From an uncultured Chlorobiaceae bacterium (GTDB lineage: Bacteria > Bacteroidota > Chlorobiia > Chlorobiales > Chlorobiaceae): a stretch of DNA of 64,000 nucleotides. The stretch covers positions 96,180 through 160,179 of the forward strand of contig CAIJGA010000005.1 of the NCBI GenBank assembly GCA_903820085.1, given 5' to 3'. Below are positions 34,120 through 42,951 of the stretch, piece after piece (within the stretch, counting starts at the first letter, position 1; every line of letters starts with the position of its first letter). Both the position numbers and the translations under genes were made by a program. The notes under the pieces are model-generated. The model was given only the letters and a program-made list of their open reading frames with translations. It was not told the origin of the DNA and ran no database searches.

Positions 34120-35193
34120 TCAGATTTCATAATCACCGGTAAAGACGCGGACACGGTTCAAGGAAACAAAGACTTTCTCTCCCTTTGCAAGCTGCAGATT
34201 CAGGTAGAGCTCTCTGGGTATTTCAGCATCAATGGCGTGCTCAAACCCCTCGCATGAAAGGTTCAGTCCAATTTGTCCGCCCATGATGCGCACCTCCCGG
34301 ATGGTCCCGGCGAGGTCGGTTTCGTTGCTGCGTATTCTGCTGATACCGATTTCATGAGGCCGGACAAATGTCTGGCTTGGTTTCTCTTCTGTATTTTTCA
34401 ACTCATCCGGAGCATCCAGATGGTAAGCGCCAAGACTTACCTTTCCGTTTTTGATGCGCCCGTGGAAGACGTTGACGTTGCCAAGAAAGTTGTAGACAAA
34501 GGCGTTGACCGGGTGATCGTAAACCTCCTGAGGCGTTCCCTGCTGTTCGATCCGTCCCTTGTTGATGACCACAATCCGGTCTGCAAGTTCAAGTGCCTCC
34601 TCCTGGTCGTGGGTGACAAAAATACTGGTGACATGGATTTCATCATGCAGCTTTCTGAGCCAGCGGCGAAGCTCCTGACGCACTTTGGCATCCAGGGCTG
34701 AAAAGGGTTCATCAAGCAGCAGCACTTTCGGATTGACGGCCAGGGCTCTTGCAAGGGCGACACGCTGCCGCTGTCCTCCCGAAAGCTGTGAGGGGTAGCG
34801 TTTGATGGCCCAGTCCATCTGAACCAGCTTCAGGAGATGTTCTACCCTGTCCTGAATGGCGCTGCGCGAAGGGCGTTCACGGAAGGGAAGGACTTTGAGT
34901 CCGAAAGCGACGTTTTCGAACACCGTCAGACGGCGGAACAGGGCATAATGCTGAAAGACAAAGCCGACATTTTTTTTCCGGGGAGGAAGGTTTGTTGTGT
35001 CTTTGTTTTCCAGAATGATTTTTCCGGAATCCGGCAGTTCCAGGCCGGCGATGATGCGCAACAGGGTGGTTTTTCCGCAGCCCGATGGACCAAGCAGCGC
35101 AACAAGCTCTCCGGAAGCGACGTTAAGGCTGATGTTGTCGAGCGCCGTGTAGCCGGTAAATTTTTTGGTAATGTTCTGAAGTTCGATACCCAT
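34120..35193 (-). CDS. cysA: Sulfate/thiosulfate ABC transporter ATPase
   Basis: ATPase of 357 residues driving sulfate import. Walker [10 protein letters not shown], signature [15 protein letters not shown], Walker [13 protein letters not shown] and the switch His 'VTHDQEEAL' are intact, followed by a C-terminal regulatory (TOBE-like) domain with '[11 protein letters not shown]', typical of CysA. Last gene of sbp-cysT-cysW-cysA, 9 bp after cysW, convergent with the sulfate reduction operon. Confidence 0.95.
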   Translation of the reverse strand: MGIELQNITKKFTGYTALDNISLNVASGELVALLGPSGCGKTTLLRIIAGLELPDSGKIILENKDTTNLPPRKKNVGFVFQHYALFRRLTVFENVAFGLKVLPFRERPSRSAIQDRVEHLLKLVQMDWAIKRYPSQLSGGQRQRVALARALAVNPKVLLLDEPFSALDAKVRQELRRWLRKLHDEIHVTSIFVTHDQEEALELADRIVVINKGRIEQQGTPQEVYDHPVNAFVYNFLGNVNVFHGRIKNGKVSLGAYHLDAPDELKNTEEKPSQTFVRPHEIGISRIRSNETDLAGTIREVRIMGGQIGLNLSCEGFEHAIDAEIPRELYLNLQLAKGEKVFVSLNRVRVFTGDYEI

Positions 35194-35202
35194 TGTCAGA
35201 TC

Positions 35203-36069
35203 CTAATGGTGAAAGCTGTTTTTCTGAAATTGTTTTTCCAGAGTCACTTTAACCCCTACCGTGAGGAGGGCTAAAAAGACAAGGATTGAGGCAACGGCGA
35301 ATGATGCCGCAAAATTGTATTCGCTGTAAAGAATTTCCACATGGAGCGGGATGGTGTTCGTCTGGCCGCGGATATGGCCTGAGACAACCGATACGGCACC
35401 GAACTCGCCAATGGAGCGTGCGCTGCAGAGAATCATGCCGTACAGAAGACCCCAGCGAATATTGGGGAGGGTAATTTTCCCAAAAATCTGCCAACCCTTG
35501 GCGCCCAGTGTCAGGGCGGCCTCCTCTTCATCGCGTCCCTGCGCCTCCATCAATGGAATCAGTTCGCGTGCAACGAAGGGAAAAGTTACAAAGAGGGTTG
35601 CAATAACAATGCCAGGGGTAGAAAAAATAATTTTAATGCCTTGCTCTCCGAGCCATGAGCCGAAAGGGGTACGGCTGCCGACAAGCAGCACAAAGATGAG
35701 GCCTGCAATAACCGGGGAGACGGCAAACGGCAGATCCAGAAGGGTTTTGAGTGTTGCTTTTCCCCTGAAATTGAATTTTGTTATGGCCCATGCAGCCGTA
35801 ACGCCAAAGAATGCGTTCAGCGGTACAACAATGGCAACAGTTGTCAATGTCAGTTTTACTGCTTCGAGCGCGTAGGGCTCACGGATGGATTCAAGATAGT
35901 ACTCCCATCCTTTTGAGAATGCCTGAGCAAAAACCAGAGCAAGCGGAAGAAAGATAAAGCCAACGAAAAATAAAAGTGTTAGACCGATCAGCACAATTTG
36001 CACTGGCAGAGGATCGGAGAGCCTTTTATGAAAAATCGGAGCGATTTCAAGTGTTTGGGTTTTCGGCAT
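35203..36069 (-). CDS. cysW: Sulfate ABC transporter permease CysW
   Basis: Inner-membrane permease of 288 residues with six predicted helices. The coupling-loop motif 'EEEAALTLGAKGWQIFGKITLPNI' (EAA loop) and 'IGEFGAVSVVSGHIRG' are those of CysW. It pairs with CysT to form the channel. 3 bp after cysT and 9 bp before cysA. Confidence 0.94.
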   Translation of the reverse strand: MPKTQTLEIAPIFHKRLSDPLPVQIVLIGLTLLFFVGFIFLPLALVFAQAFSKGWEYYLESIREPYALEAVKLTLTTVAIVVPLNAFFGVTAAWAITKFNFRGKATLKTLLDLPFAVSPVIAGLIFVLLVGSRTPFGSWLGEQGIKIIFSTPGIVIATLFVTFPFVARELIPLMEAQGRDEEEAALTLGAKGWQIFGKITLPNIRWGLLYGMILCSARSIGEFGAVSVVSGHIRGQTNTIPLHVEILYSEYNFAASFAVASILVFLALLTVGVKVTLEKQFQKNSFHH

Positions 36070-36072
36070 GAT

Positions 36073-36906
36073 CTAACGGTATTCTTTCTGTTGCCATTCC
36101 TGTACTGCGTTCAGCAGCAGGAGCATGGAAAAGGAGATAAGAAGAAGCACCAGCGCTACGGCAGAGGCTCCGGCATAATCAAACTGGTCAAGTTTTGACA
36201 TGATCATGAGTGGAGCAATCTCGGTTTTCATTGGCAGATTGCCGGCAATAAAGATCACGGAGCCATATTCTCCTATGCCGCGAGCAAAAGCAAGGGTTGA
36301 GCCGGTGAGCAGTGCAGGAAAGAGATGGGGAAGCAGAATTTTGCGGAAGGTCTGCCAGCGGGTTGCTCCGAGACACTGTGCAGCCTCCTCGATTTCATGC
36401 TCAACCTCTTCAAGAACCGGCTGAATGGTGCGGACAACAAAGGGAAAGCCGATGAAGATAAGCGCTACGACAATTCCTGTCGGTGAGTTGATGATTTCAA
36501 TGTTATACTTTATCAGGGTTTGCCCGAGCCAGCCGACAGGGGAGTAAAGTGTCGCAAAGCAGATGCCGGCAACAGCTGTCGGGAGTGCGAAGGGGAGATC
36601 AACAAGAGCGTCAAGAAACTGTTTTCCGGGAAAGCGATAGCGTACAAGTACCCATGCAGTCAGGAGTCCCACAATGGCATCAAACACGGCTGCAAAGAGG
36701 GCTGTTGAAAAACTCAGTCTGTAGGATGCAAGAACACGGGGAGCTGTTACGGCATGGAGGAAGGGTTCCCACCCCATGGGAATGGTGTTGAAAAATATCA
36801 TGCTCAGGGGAACAATCACGATGGCCGAAAGGTAGAATACGGTGTAACCCATCGAAAGGCCGAACCCAGGCAGAATGTTGCGTCTTTTTCTCTGAAAAAA
36901 TTCCAT
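36073..36906 (-). CDS. cysT: Sulfate ABC transporter permease CysT
   Basis: Inner-membrane permease, 277 residues with six helices. The start is set at MEFFQRKRRN (36906), which has GAGATG just upstream and gives the usual CysT length; the longer frame would start at 36945. The EAA loop 'IEEAAQCLGATRWQTFRKILL' and 'GIGEYGSVIFIAGNLPMKTE' identify CysT (CysU). Confidence 0.94.
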   Translation of the reverse strand: MEFFQRKRRNILPGFGLSMGYTVFYLSAIVIVPLSMIFFNTIPMGWEPFLHAVTAPRVLASYRLSFSTALFAAVFDAIVGLLTAWVLVRYRFPGKQFLDALVDLPFALPTAVAGICFATLYSPVGWLGQTLIKYNIEIINSPTGIVVALIFIGFPFVVRTIQPVLEEVEHEIEEAAQCLGATRWQTFRKILLPHLFPALLTGSTLAFARGIGEYGSVIFIAGNLPMKTEIAPLMIMSKLDQFDYAGASAVALVLLLISFSMLLLLNAVQEWQQKEYR

Positions 36907-37013
36907 CACATCTCTTTTGTTAATGCGAACTGCAGGGGAAAACAAGAGTTGGGGAGATCTCTCGTTTTCCCCGTAAAAGTTAGTATTCAGCTACAGAGCA
37001 AAAAGCCGCCTGT

Positions 37014-38027
37014 TCATGGTGTATAGATCTGATCGAACACGCCGCCATCGTTAAAGTGGGTTTTCTGGGCATTGCGCCAGTTTCCAAAAACTTCGTTGAG
37101 CGTAAAGAGCTTAATGCCGGGAAAGTTCGCCGCATATTTCTTGAGTGCTGCGGGGTTGCGGGGGCGGTAAGAGTTCTGGGCAATGATATCCTGGGCCTGA
37201 GGAGTGTAGAGGAAATTCAGGTAAGCCTCAGCAACTTTGCGGGTGCCATGTTTCGTGACATTTTTATCGACGACAGCAACGGGCGGTTCTGCAAGGATGC
37301 TGACTGCCGGAGCGATAATTTCGAACTTGTCTGTTCCGAACTCCTTCAAAATCAGGTGAGCCTCATTTTCCCAGGCAAGAAGGACGTCTCCCAGGCCGCG
37401 CTGTGCGAAGGTCAGGGTTGAGCCGCGGGCGCCGGTATCAAGCACAGGTACATTGTGGTACAATGCCTTGATAAAATTTTTAGCCTGTTCTGCTGATCCG
37501 GTCTGTTTCTGTTTGTAGCCCCAGGCTGCCAGGTAGTTCCAGCGGGCGCCACCTGATGTTTTCGGGTTGGGAGTGATGACGGAAACACCCGGTTTGACAA
37601 TGTCATCCCATGTTTTAATTTGTTTTGGATTTCCTTTTCGTACGACAAAGACGATAGTGGAGGTGTAAGGCGTGCTGTTATTGGGCAACCTTGACTGCCA
37701 GTTGGCGGGCAGGAGTTTACTGTCGGAGATTGCATCAATATCAAATGCCAGGGCCAGCGTCACCACATCAGCTTCGAGGCCGTCAATGACTGCCCGAGCC
37801 TGCTTTCCCGATCCGCCATGCGATTGGTCGATTCGCAACGTCTGACCGGTTTTCTTTTGCCAGTACTGGGCAAAAGCAGCATTTTCGCTCTGATAAAGTT
37901 CCCTTGTTGGATCATAGGAGACATTCAGCAGTGTTACTGCGGTTGCCTGTGCGATGGTTCCCGAAATTCCGGATGCCAAAATCATTGAAGCCGCAATCGT
38001 TGTTTTTTTTATCCATTCGAGATTCAT
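37014..38027 (-). CDS. sbp: Periplasmic sulfate-binding protein
   Basis: A 337-residue sulfate-binding protein with signal peptide ([20 protein letters not shown]... AQA). Family phrases: '[20 protein letters not shown]', '[21 protein letters not shown]', '[16 protein letters not shown]' and '[21 protein letters not shown]'. ATG 38027 is preceded by AGGAG. It is the first gene of the sulfate uptake operon and is controlled by promoter P2 and a Cys-leader attenuator. Confidence 0.95.
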   Translation of the reverse strand: MNLEWIKKTTIAASMILASGISGTIAQATAVTLLNVSYDPTRELYQSENAAFAQYWQKKTGQTLRIDQSHGGSGKQARAVIDGLEADVVTLALAFDIDAISDSKLLPANWQSRLPNNSTPYTSTIVFVVRKGNPKQIKTWDDIVKPGVSVITPNPKTSGGARWNYLAAWGYKQKQTGSAEQAKNFIKALYHNVPVLDTGARGSTLTFAQRGLGDVLLAWENEAHLILKEFGTDKFEIIAPAVSILAEPPVAVVDKNVTKHGTRKVAEAYLNFLYTPQAQDIIAQNSYRPRNPAALKKYAANFPGIKLFTLNEVFGNWRNAQKTHFNDGGVFDQIYTP

Positions 38028-38079
38028 GCTTTTCTCCTGTGTTTTAAGTTATTATATGTGTTTATGTGGCAAAAAATGT

Positions 38080-38117
38080 AAAAAAAAAGCCGGTTCACTG
38101 TTGTGTCAGGAACCGGC
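38080..38117 (-). terminator. Attenuator terminator upstream of sbp
   Basis: Minus strand: GCCGGTTC (38117-38110) pairs with GAACCGGC (38096-38089), an 8-bp perfect stem, then TTTTTTTTTACATTTTTT. It lies 62 bp before the sbp start and after the Cys leader peptide. Confidence 0.9.
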
Positions 38118-38139
38118 CATGGCAAAAAATGCTCTATGG

Positions 38140-38238
38140 TCACCTACACGAGTCGGGGATATTTTTGTCAGCGTCCATTCTGAACGGACAGCAACATGTG
38201 CTGGAGCAGAGGGGATGTGATTCTGTTATCGTGTGCAT
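38140..38238 (-). CDS. Leader peptide with Cys-Cys-Cys (cysteine attenuator, copy 2)
   Basis: A 32-residue leader frame, MHTITESHPLCSSTCCCPFR at its start, ending with Cys-Arg-TGA. TGT TGC TGT lie at 38196-38188 (residues 15-17); two more Cys codons are at residues 11 and 31. The ATG is exactly 28 nt after the -10 of P2, as in copy 1, and follows AAATCAAAGAGAGAG. GTGACCAT (38143-38136), which includes the stop codon, can pair imperfectly with ATGGCCGG (38120-38113) at the 5' side of the terminator, the same arrangement as copy 1. The peptide sequence is otherwise unlike copy 1, so the Cys run is what is conserved. Confidence 0.8.
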   Translation of the reverse strand: MHTITESHPLCSSTCCCPFRMDADKNIPDSCR

Positions 38239-38266
38239 GTTCTCTCTCTTTGATTTGTGATTGTTA

Positions 38267-38327
38267 ATAAAGCGCAATGTTATAAAGCTTTCCAAGCATA
38301 TACCATAAAAATACCGTAAAGATGGTA
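38267..38327 (-). promoter_or_regulatory. Sulfur-regulon promoter P2 (sulfate uptake operon)
   Basis: On the minus strand: palindrome TACCATCTTTACGGTA (38327-38312), second half-site ATGGTATA, -35 TTGGAA (38295-38290), 17-bp spacer, -10 CTTTAT (38272-38267). Spacings are the same as in P1. Predicted transcription start near 38260. Confidence 0.8.
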
Positions 38328-38396
38328 TGCGGCAAGCGGGGGAATCGGGGTGTCAATTGGAAGGGAGGATATCGAATATGGCGAGTATTGCCAGCG

Positions 38397-39698
38397 TCAA
38401 AAGGGTTCCATTTTTTCAATTCTCCCGATCAGTTCATAGGCTGTGGTGTCGGTGACGGTTGCCATGCAGAATGAGCCAATGGTGACGGAGAGGTCGCCGA
38501 TTGAGAGGAGACATTCGTTATCAACCTCCGGAGCGTCGTATTCTGTTCGGCCAATTGCGGTGGTTTCCTCAATCTGGTCAATCAGTACCTTCTGCGTTTT
38601 GCCTTCAAAAACGCGGTTGTTCTGCTCCGCCACGGCTTCCTGGACTTCCATAAGCTCCGCTGCCCGTTCCTGCTTCTCTTCGGGGGTTATTGTCTCCTCA
38701 AGCGCGAAGGAGGGGGCATGTTCCTCATGGCAGTAGGGGAAGCAGCCGAGCCGGTCGAAGCGTGTTGCCTCCACAAACTCCAGCAGCTCTTCGAACTCTT
38801 CACGGGTTTCTCCGGGATAGCCGGCGATCATGGTGGTGCGCAGGCGGATATCGGGGTTTTTCTCACGGATGGTTTCGATAAGCCGGATGGTCTCCTGCTT
38901 GTTGATGCCGCGGTTCATTGAGCGCAGGATACGGTCGTTGCAATGCTGCAGGGGGATATCGAGATAGTTGCAGATATTTTTCCGTTCCCGCATCGTATCA
39001 ATTACCTCAAGCGGGAAGTTTACCGGATAGGCGTAGAGCAGGCGAATCCAGTCAAAATCCATATCCGAAAGACGGAGTACCAGGTCGTTCAGCATTGATT
39101 TGCCCATCGTGTCGTAGCCGAACATGCTGATATCCTGGGCAATCACATTCAGTTCCCTGATTCCTGCGCTTTTCAGCAGGGCGGCTTCACGCAGGAGCTG
39201 GTCGAGCGGCTGACTGCGGTATCGTCCTCTGATTGTCGGAATTGAGCAGAACGAGCAGGCACGGTTGCATCCTTCGGCAATCTTGAGGTAGGCGTAGTGG
39301 GGTGGTGTGAGCAGCGAACGGCGGTCATAGAGCTCTTCACGATACTCGGCACCGAGAGCGGCAAGAATTTCAGGAAGTTCGCGGGTACCGAAAAACCCGT
39401 CTACCTCCGCCATCTCTTCGTGGAGTTCACGGCGGTACAGTTCGGTGAGGCATCCCATCACATAGACCTTCTGAATATTTCCCTCATTTTTTTTATCGAT
39501 GGCAGCAAGGGTTTCGGCAATGGATTCCTCCTTGGCATCTTCAATGAATCCACAGGTGTTGATGAGAATGGTATCGGCCTCATCGGCCGTTTCGGTAAAG
39601 ATGATGCCCGAAGCTTCGGCCTGTGCCATCAGCCGTTCGGAATCGACCGTGTTTTTGGAGCAGCCGAGGCTCTGAAGAAAAACTTTATGTGTTGTCAT
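38397..39698 (-). CDS. rimO: Ribosomal protein S12 methylthiotransferase RimO
   Basis: Radical SAM enzyme that methylthiolates an Asp of ribosomal protein S12. The start is MTTHKVFLQSLGCSKNTVDS (39698, 433 residues), just inside the end of tgt; the longer frame is an extension. Three Cys of the N-terminal UPF0004 domain (GCSKN, TCGFI, GCLTE), the radical SAM 'EGCNRACSFCSIP', and a C-terminal TRAM domain are present. RimO specifically has 'FLQSLGCSKNTVDSE'. It needs sulfur, iron and SAM. Coupled to tgt. Confidence 0.93.
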   Translation of the reverse strand: MTTHKVFLQSLGCSKNTVDSERLMAQAEASGIIFTETADEADTILINTCGFIEDAKEESIAETLAAIDKKNEGNIQKVYVMGCLTELYRRELHEEMAEVDGFFGTRELPEILAALGAEYREELYDRRSLLTPPHYAYLKIAEGCNRACSFCSIPTIRGRYRSQPLDQLLREAALLKSAGIRELNVIAQDISMFGYDTMGKSMLNDLVLRLSDMDFDWIRLLYAYPVNFPLEVIDTMRERKNICNYLDIPLQHCNDRILRSMNRGINKQETIRLIETIREKNPDIRLRTTMIAGYPGETREEFEELLEFVEATRFDRLGCFPYCHEEHAPSFALEETITPEEKQERAAELMEVQEAVAEQNNRVFEGKTQKVLIDQIEETTAIGRTEYDAPEVDNECLLSIGDLSVTIGSFCMATVTDTTAYELIGRIEKMEPF

Positions 39699-40818
39699 TG
39701 TAGTTGAATCGTTCAAGAAAATCTTGTTTCCACTCCATGAATGAGCCCTTCTGGATCTCTGCCCGTGCTGTTGCGGTGAGCCACATGAAAAAGGAGATGT
39801 TCTGCAAGGTGCAGAGTTTAAGACCGAGAAGCTCACCAACATTGAGAAGGTGGCGGAGATAGGCGCGTGAATAGTTCCGGCAGACATCGTTGTCGAAGCC
39901 TTCATCGATGGAGCTGAAGTCGGCGGAATATTTTGCTGAGCGAAGGTTCATCTTGCCCTGGCGTGTATAGACCCTGCCGTTGCGCCCTTCGCGTGTCGGG
40001 ATAACGCAGTCGAACATGTCGATGCCGCGCTCAATGGCGTTCAGGATGTTTTCAGGTGTGCCGACTCCCATCAGGTAGCGCGGTTTCTTTTCCGGCAGCA
40101 GCGGGTGAGAGAGTTCAAGGATACGGTACATCTCTTCAGCCGGTTCCCCGACAGCCATGCCGCCAATGGCGTAGCCGTCAAAATCAAGGTCAACCAGTGC
40201 ATTGGTTGAGATGGTGCGCAGGTCGGCGTGAATTCCGCCCTGTGTGATGCCGAAAAGGTACTGTTGGTGGCCGTAGAGCGGAGAGGTGAAGCTGAAATGC
40301 TTTCTTGCCCGTTCAGCCCAGCGAATGGTGAGCTCTCCGGAGATTTGGACATATTTTTTGTCGGCGGTGGATGGAGGACATTCATCGAGCGGCATCATGA
40401 TGTCGCTGCCGATGATGCGCTCGGTATCGATCACGTTTTCCGGGGTGAAGTGCTGCTTTGAGCCGTCAAGGTGCGATTTGAACATGACACCCTCTTCGCT
40501 GATTTTGCGAAGATCAGAGAGCGAGTAAACCTGGTAGCCGCCGCTGTCGGTCAATAGGGGACCGTCCCAATTCATAAACCTGTGGACACCACCGGCTTTT
40601 TGCATGATTTCGTTACCTGGCTTCAGGTAGAGATGGTAGGTATTGGCCAGAATGATATGGACGTTGAGCTCCCGCAGCTCGTGTGGTTCAACCGATTTGA
40701 CGCTTGCCCGGGTGCCTACCGGCATAAAGACCGGCGTAGGAATGGTTCCGTGGCTGGTTTCAAGAACCCCGCACCGGGCTGAACTGTGCGGATCGGTGGT
40801 AATGACGCTGAATTTCAT
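39685..40818 (-). CDS. tgt: tRNA-guanine transglycosylase
   Basis: Exchanges guanine 34 for preQ1 in tRNAs with GUN anticodons. The 377-residue product has 'TPVFMPVGTRASVKSV', catalytic 'DSGGYQVYSLSDLR', 'GGMAVGEPAEEMYR', 'PRYLMGVGTPENIL' and 'DMFDCVIPTREGRNG'. Full length. A short stretch of the zinc-binding C-terminus overlaps rimO by 14 bp. Confidence 0.95.
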   Translation of the reverse strand: MKFSVITTDPHSSARCGVLETSHGTIPTPVFMPVGTRASVKSVEPHELRELNVHIILANTYHLYLKPGNEIMQKAGGVHRFMNWDGPLLTDSGGYQVYSLSDLRKISEEGVMFKSHLDGSKQHFTPENVIDTERIIGSDIMMPLDECPPSTADKKYVQISGELTIRWAERARKHFSFTSPLYGHQQYLFGITQGGIHADLRTISTNALVDLDFDGYAIGGMAVGEPAEEMYRILELSHPLLPEKKPRYLMGVGTPENILNAIERGIDMFDCVIPTREGRNGRVYTRQGKMNLRSAKYSADFSSIDEGFDNDVCRNYSRAYLRHLLNVGELLGLKLCTLQNISFFMWLTATARAEIQKGSFMEWKQDFLERFNYNDNT

Positions 40819-40937
40819 GAAAATATGAGCCTCTTTGGTTTGACGCTGTCAAGGTAGGGAACTCAGGGGAGAATAACAACAGCGGGGTATGGCCAATACT
40901 CCGACGGAGAACGGCATACTTTAGGTGGAGATGCCAG

Positions 40938-41948
40938 TTATGGCAGTTCCTTGCCGGTGGAGGATTCGACCAGTTCCATAAGTCGGGGATAGACGATATC
41001 GATTCGTTGATCTGGCTGGGCAGGGTCGATGATGTCGTGAGGAAGTTTCTTGTCGGCCTTAAATTCATAGGTGATCAGGCTTGGATGGTGCTTCTGCCAG
41101 ATGTTCACCATCTTCATGGTCATGTCGTTATTGATCATCATATCGTATGCGTTGAAGACGACAACGATCTTTTTGGATGCCGGAGGGTTGAGATAAGCGT
41201 CGGCCTGAATGATAAAGCCGAGGCGGAGGAGTTGCGTCAAGGCGTGCCGTGAATAGCGGGGATAGTCGTGTGCCGGGAGAGCCTTTTCCTTGAGTACCGG
41301 ATCCCACCATTCCAGTGCATCGGGCAAGATGGTATAGATATTCATGGCGACAGCAGTTAACGGCGTCGGAACTATTTTGAATCCCACGGCGGGAGAGATG
41401 ATAACCGCAAGATCAATATCGCTGCGGTTTTGTGCTGCCCAGGCGGCGGTTACCCCTCCTGCTGAAATACCCATCATGATTACCTTCTTGCCGAGTCCAT
41501 GGCCAATATCCGCTGTCCGGTCGGCATACGCTGCCAGCTCTTCTGCAGTCAGCCGGGCATGTGCCTCGGTCATCCGGTCCTTCAGACCGTGATGCGGCAG
41601 GGGAGCAATAAGAACGTTATAGCCCAAGTCATAAAAACGTTGTCCCAACTCGTGAAATTCTTGCGGGTCGCTCGTATAGCCATGAACCAGAATGATGGCG
41701 CGATACGCTTTATTGCCATGGGTCATCAGTTGTGTCCGACAGAGAGGATTCATCCCCTGCGGCTCTTCTGCCTTGAGGATTTCAGTGAGGTGCAGCGCCT
41801 CGGTATAGTTTTGTGCCGGCCGAGGGTGAGAGGTGAGATGTGCACTGCTCCATGGCATCAGGAGGACAAGTGCAATGGCTTCAAGCAATCCGGCGACCAA
41901 TAAAAAAATTGACCATTTTCGAGTACCAGGTGTCAGCCGACCGGTCAT
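40938..41948 (-). CDS. Membrane-anchored alpha/beta hydrolase
   Basis: A 336-residue hydrolase with one N-terminal hydrophobic helix (residues about 13-35) as anchor or signal. The fold is seen in 'RAIILVHGYTSDPQEFHELG' (oxyanion HGxT), the nucleophile elbow GISAGG and a late 'KLPHDIIDP' with the catalytic His. Resembles monoacylglycerol lipase/esterase-like enzymes; the substrate is unknown. It lies downstream of no obvious partner. Confidence 0.75.
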   Translation of the reverse strand: MTGRLTPGTRKWSIFLLVAGLLEAIALVLLMPWSSAHLTSHPRPAQNYTEALHLTEILKAEEPQGMNPLCRTQLMTHGNKAYRAIILVHGYTSDPQEFHELGQRFYDLGYNVLIAPLPHHGLKDRMTEAHARLTAEELAAYADRTADIGHGLGKKVIMMGISAGGVTAAWAAQNRSDIDLAVIISPAVGFKIVPTPLTAVAMNIYTILPDALEWWDPVLKEKALPAHDYPRYSRHALTQLLRLGFIIQADAYLNPPASKKIVVVFNAYDMMINNDMTMKMVNIWQKHHPSLITYEFKADKKLPHDIIDPAQPDQRIDIVYPRLMELVESSTGKELP

Positions 41949-42111
41949 GTAATTCTTTAGATAACGGGTGAATATTGCATCGGCAACGACATTTCTTTAC
42001 GCGATATCCATAGAGCATATCAGTTGTCGCGAAAAGCCTTGTTTAATCATGCGAACAAGTTAGTGATATTGACGGAATTTCAGCGTTTTATTTGATTCGA
42101 TTTCTGTAAGC

Positions 42112-42930
42112 TTATTCCATGGAACTTACCCTGACTGCTACGGTCAGCTTTTCCTCGGCGTTTCCCTTATAGGTACCCCGCACGGGCGGCACATCGTCAT
42201 AGTCCCTGCCGGAACCGATTTTGATATATCGTTCATCGACCAATAGGGTGCTATGGGTCGGGTCCATGCCGATCCACCCTTTTTCCTTGCCGCAGTAGAC
42301 TTCGCACCAGGCGTGGCTTGCCTCATCCCGCCCATCGGGGGTACTTCCCCCAAAGAGGTAACCGCTGACGTAGCGTGCCGGGACTTCGAGGTAGCGGCAG
42401 GTGGCAAGCATGATATGGGCAAAATCCTGACAGACTCCCCGGCCGAGAGCCATGACGACAGCGCTGGTGCTGTGCACGTCAGTTACTCCGGGTTCATAGA
42501 TGAATGAGTCGTTGATGTAGCGGCAGATTGATTCTGCAAGCTGATAACTGCCGGAACTGGTTGTGAACCGGCTGGCAAAATCGCGTATCGCCTGATCGAA
42601 ATGGACATAGCGGCTCTGGCATAAAAAATCCATCAGAAAAAAATCTTCATTGTCGCCGGCTTCAGAGTGGCCCATGCCGGTTTCGACCACCGATGTTGCA
42701 ACGATTTTTACCCGTTTGTGACTCTGGAGCAGGTTGAAGTGGTTGACCTGGTTGCCGTAGAAATCGGTGTATTCAAAAATTGTGGCAGGGGGATCGATCT
42801 GGAGGCTGAAACTGGTGCAGCGTTGCGGAGCAGCAGGGTTGTTGTCAGGGTGGAGTCTTACTTCTGTGGCTGTTTCATAGATTGGATTGTCATATTCAAA
42901 CAGGGTTGAGTGTTCAACTTTCAGAATCAT
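42112..42930 (-). CDS. Transglutaminase-like cysteine protease domain protein
   Basis: A 272-residue protein: N-terminal beta-sandwich (Bact_transglu_N; 'EVRLHPDNNPAAPQRCTSFS'), then a transglutaminase core with catalytic Cys in 'ALGRGVCQDFAHIMLATCR', His in 'EASHAWCEVY' and Asp in 'GWIGMDPTHS'. This family is always linked with alpha-E and ATP-grasp proteins, as here. The trio is thought to make or process a peptide-like product, not yet defined. Confidence 0.88.
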   Translation of the reverse strand: MILKVEHSTLFEYDNPIYETATEVRLHPDNNPAAPQRCTSFSLQIDPPATIFEYTDFYGNQVNHFNLLQSHKRVKIVATSVVETGMGHSEAGDNEDFFLMDFLCQSRYVHFDQAIRDFASRFTTSSGSYQLAESICRYINDSFIYEPGVTDVHSTSAVVMALGRGVCQDFAHIMLATCRYLEVPARYVSGYLFGGSTPDGRDEASHAWCEVYCGKEKGWIGMDPTHSTLLVDERYIKIGSGRDYDDVPPVRGTYKGNAEEKLTVAVRVSSME

Positions 42931-42951
42931 GCTCTTTTGGTTTACTTCCGG

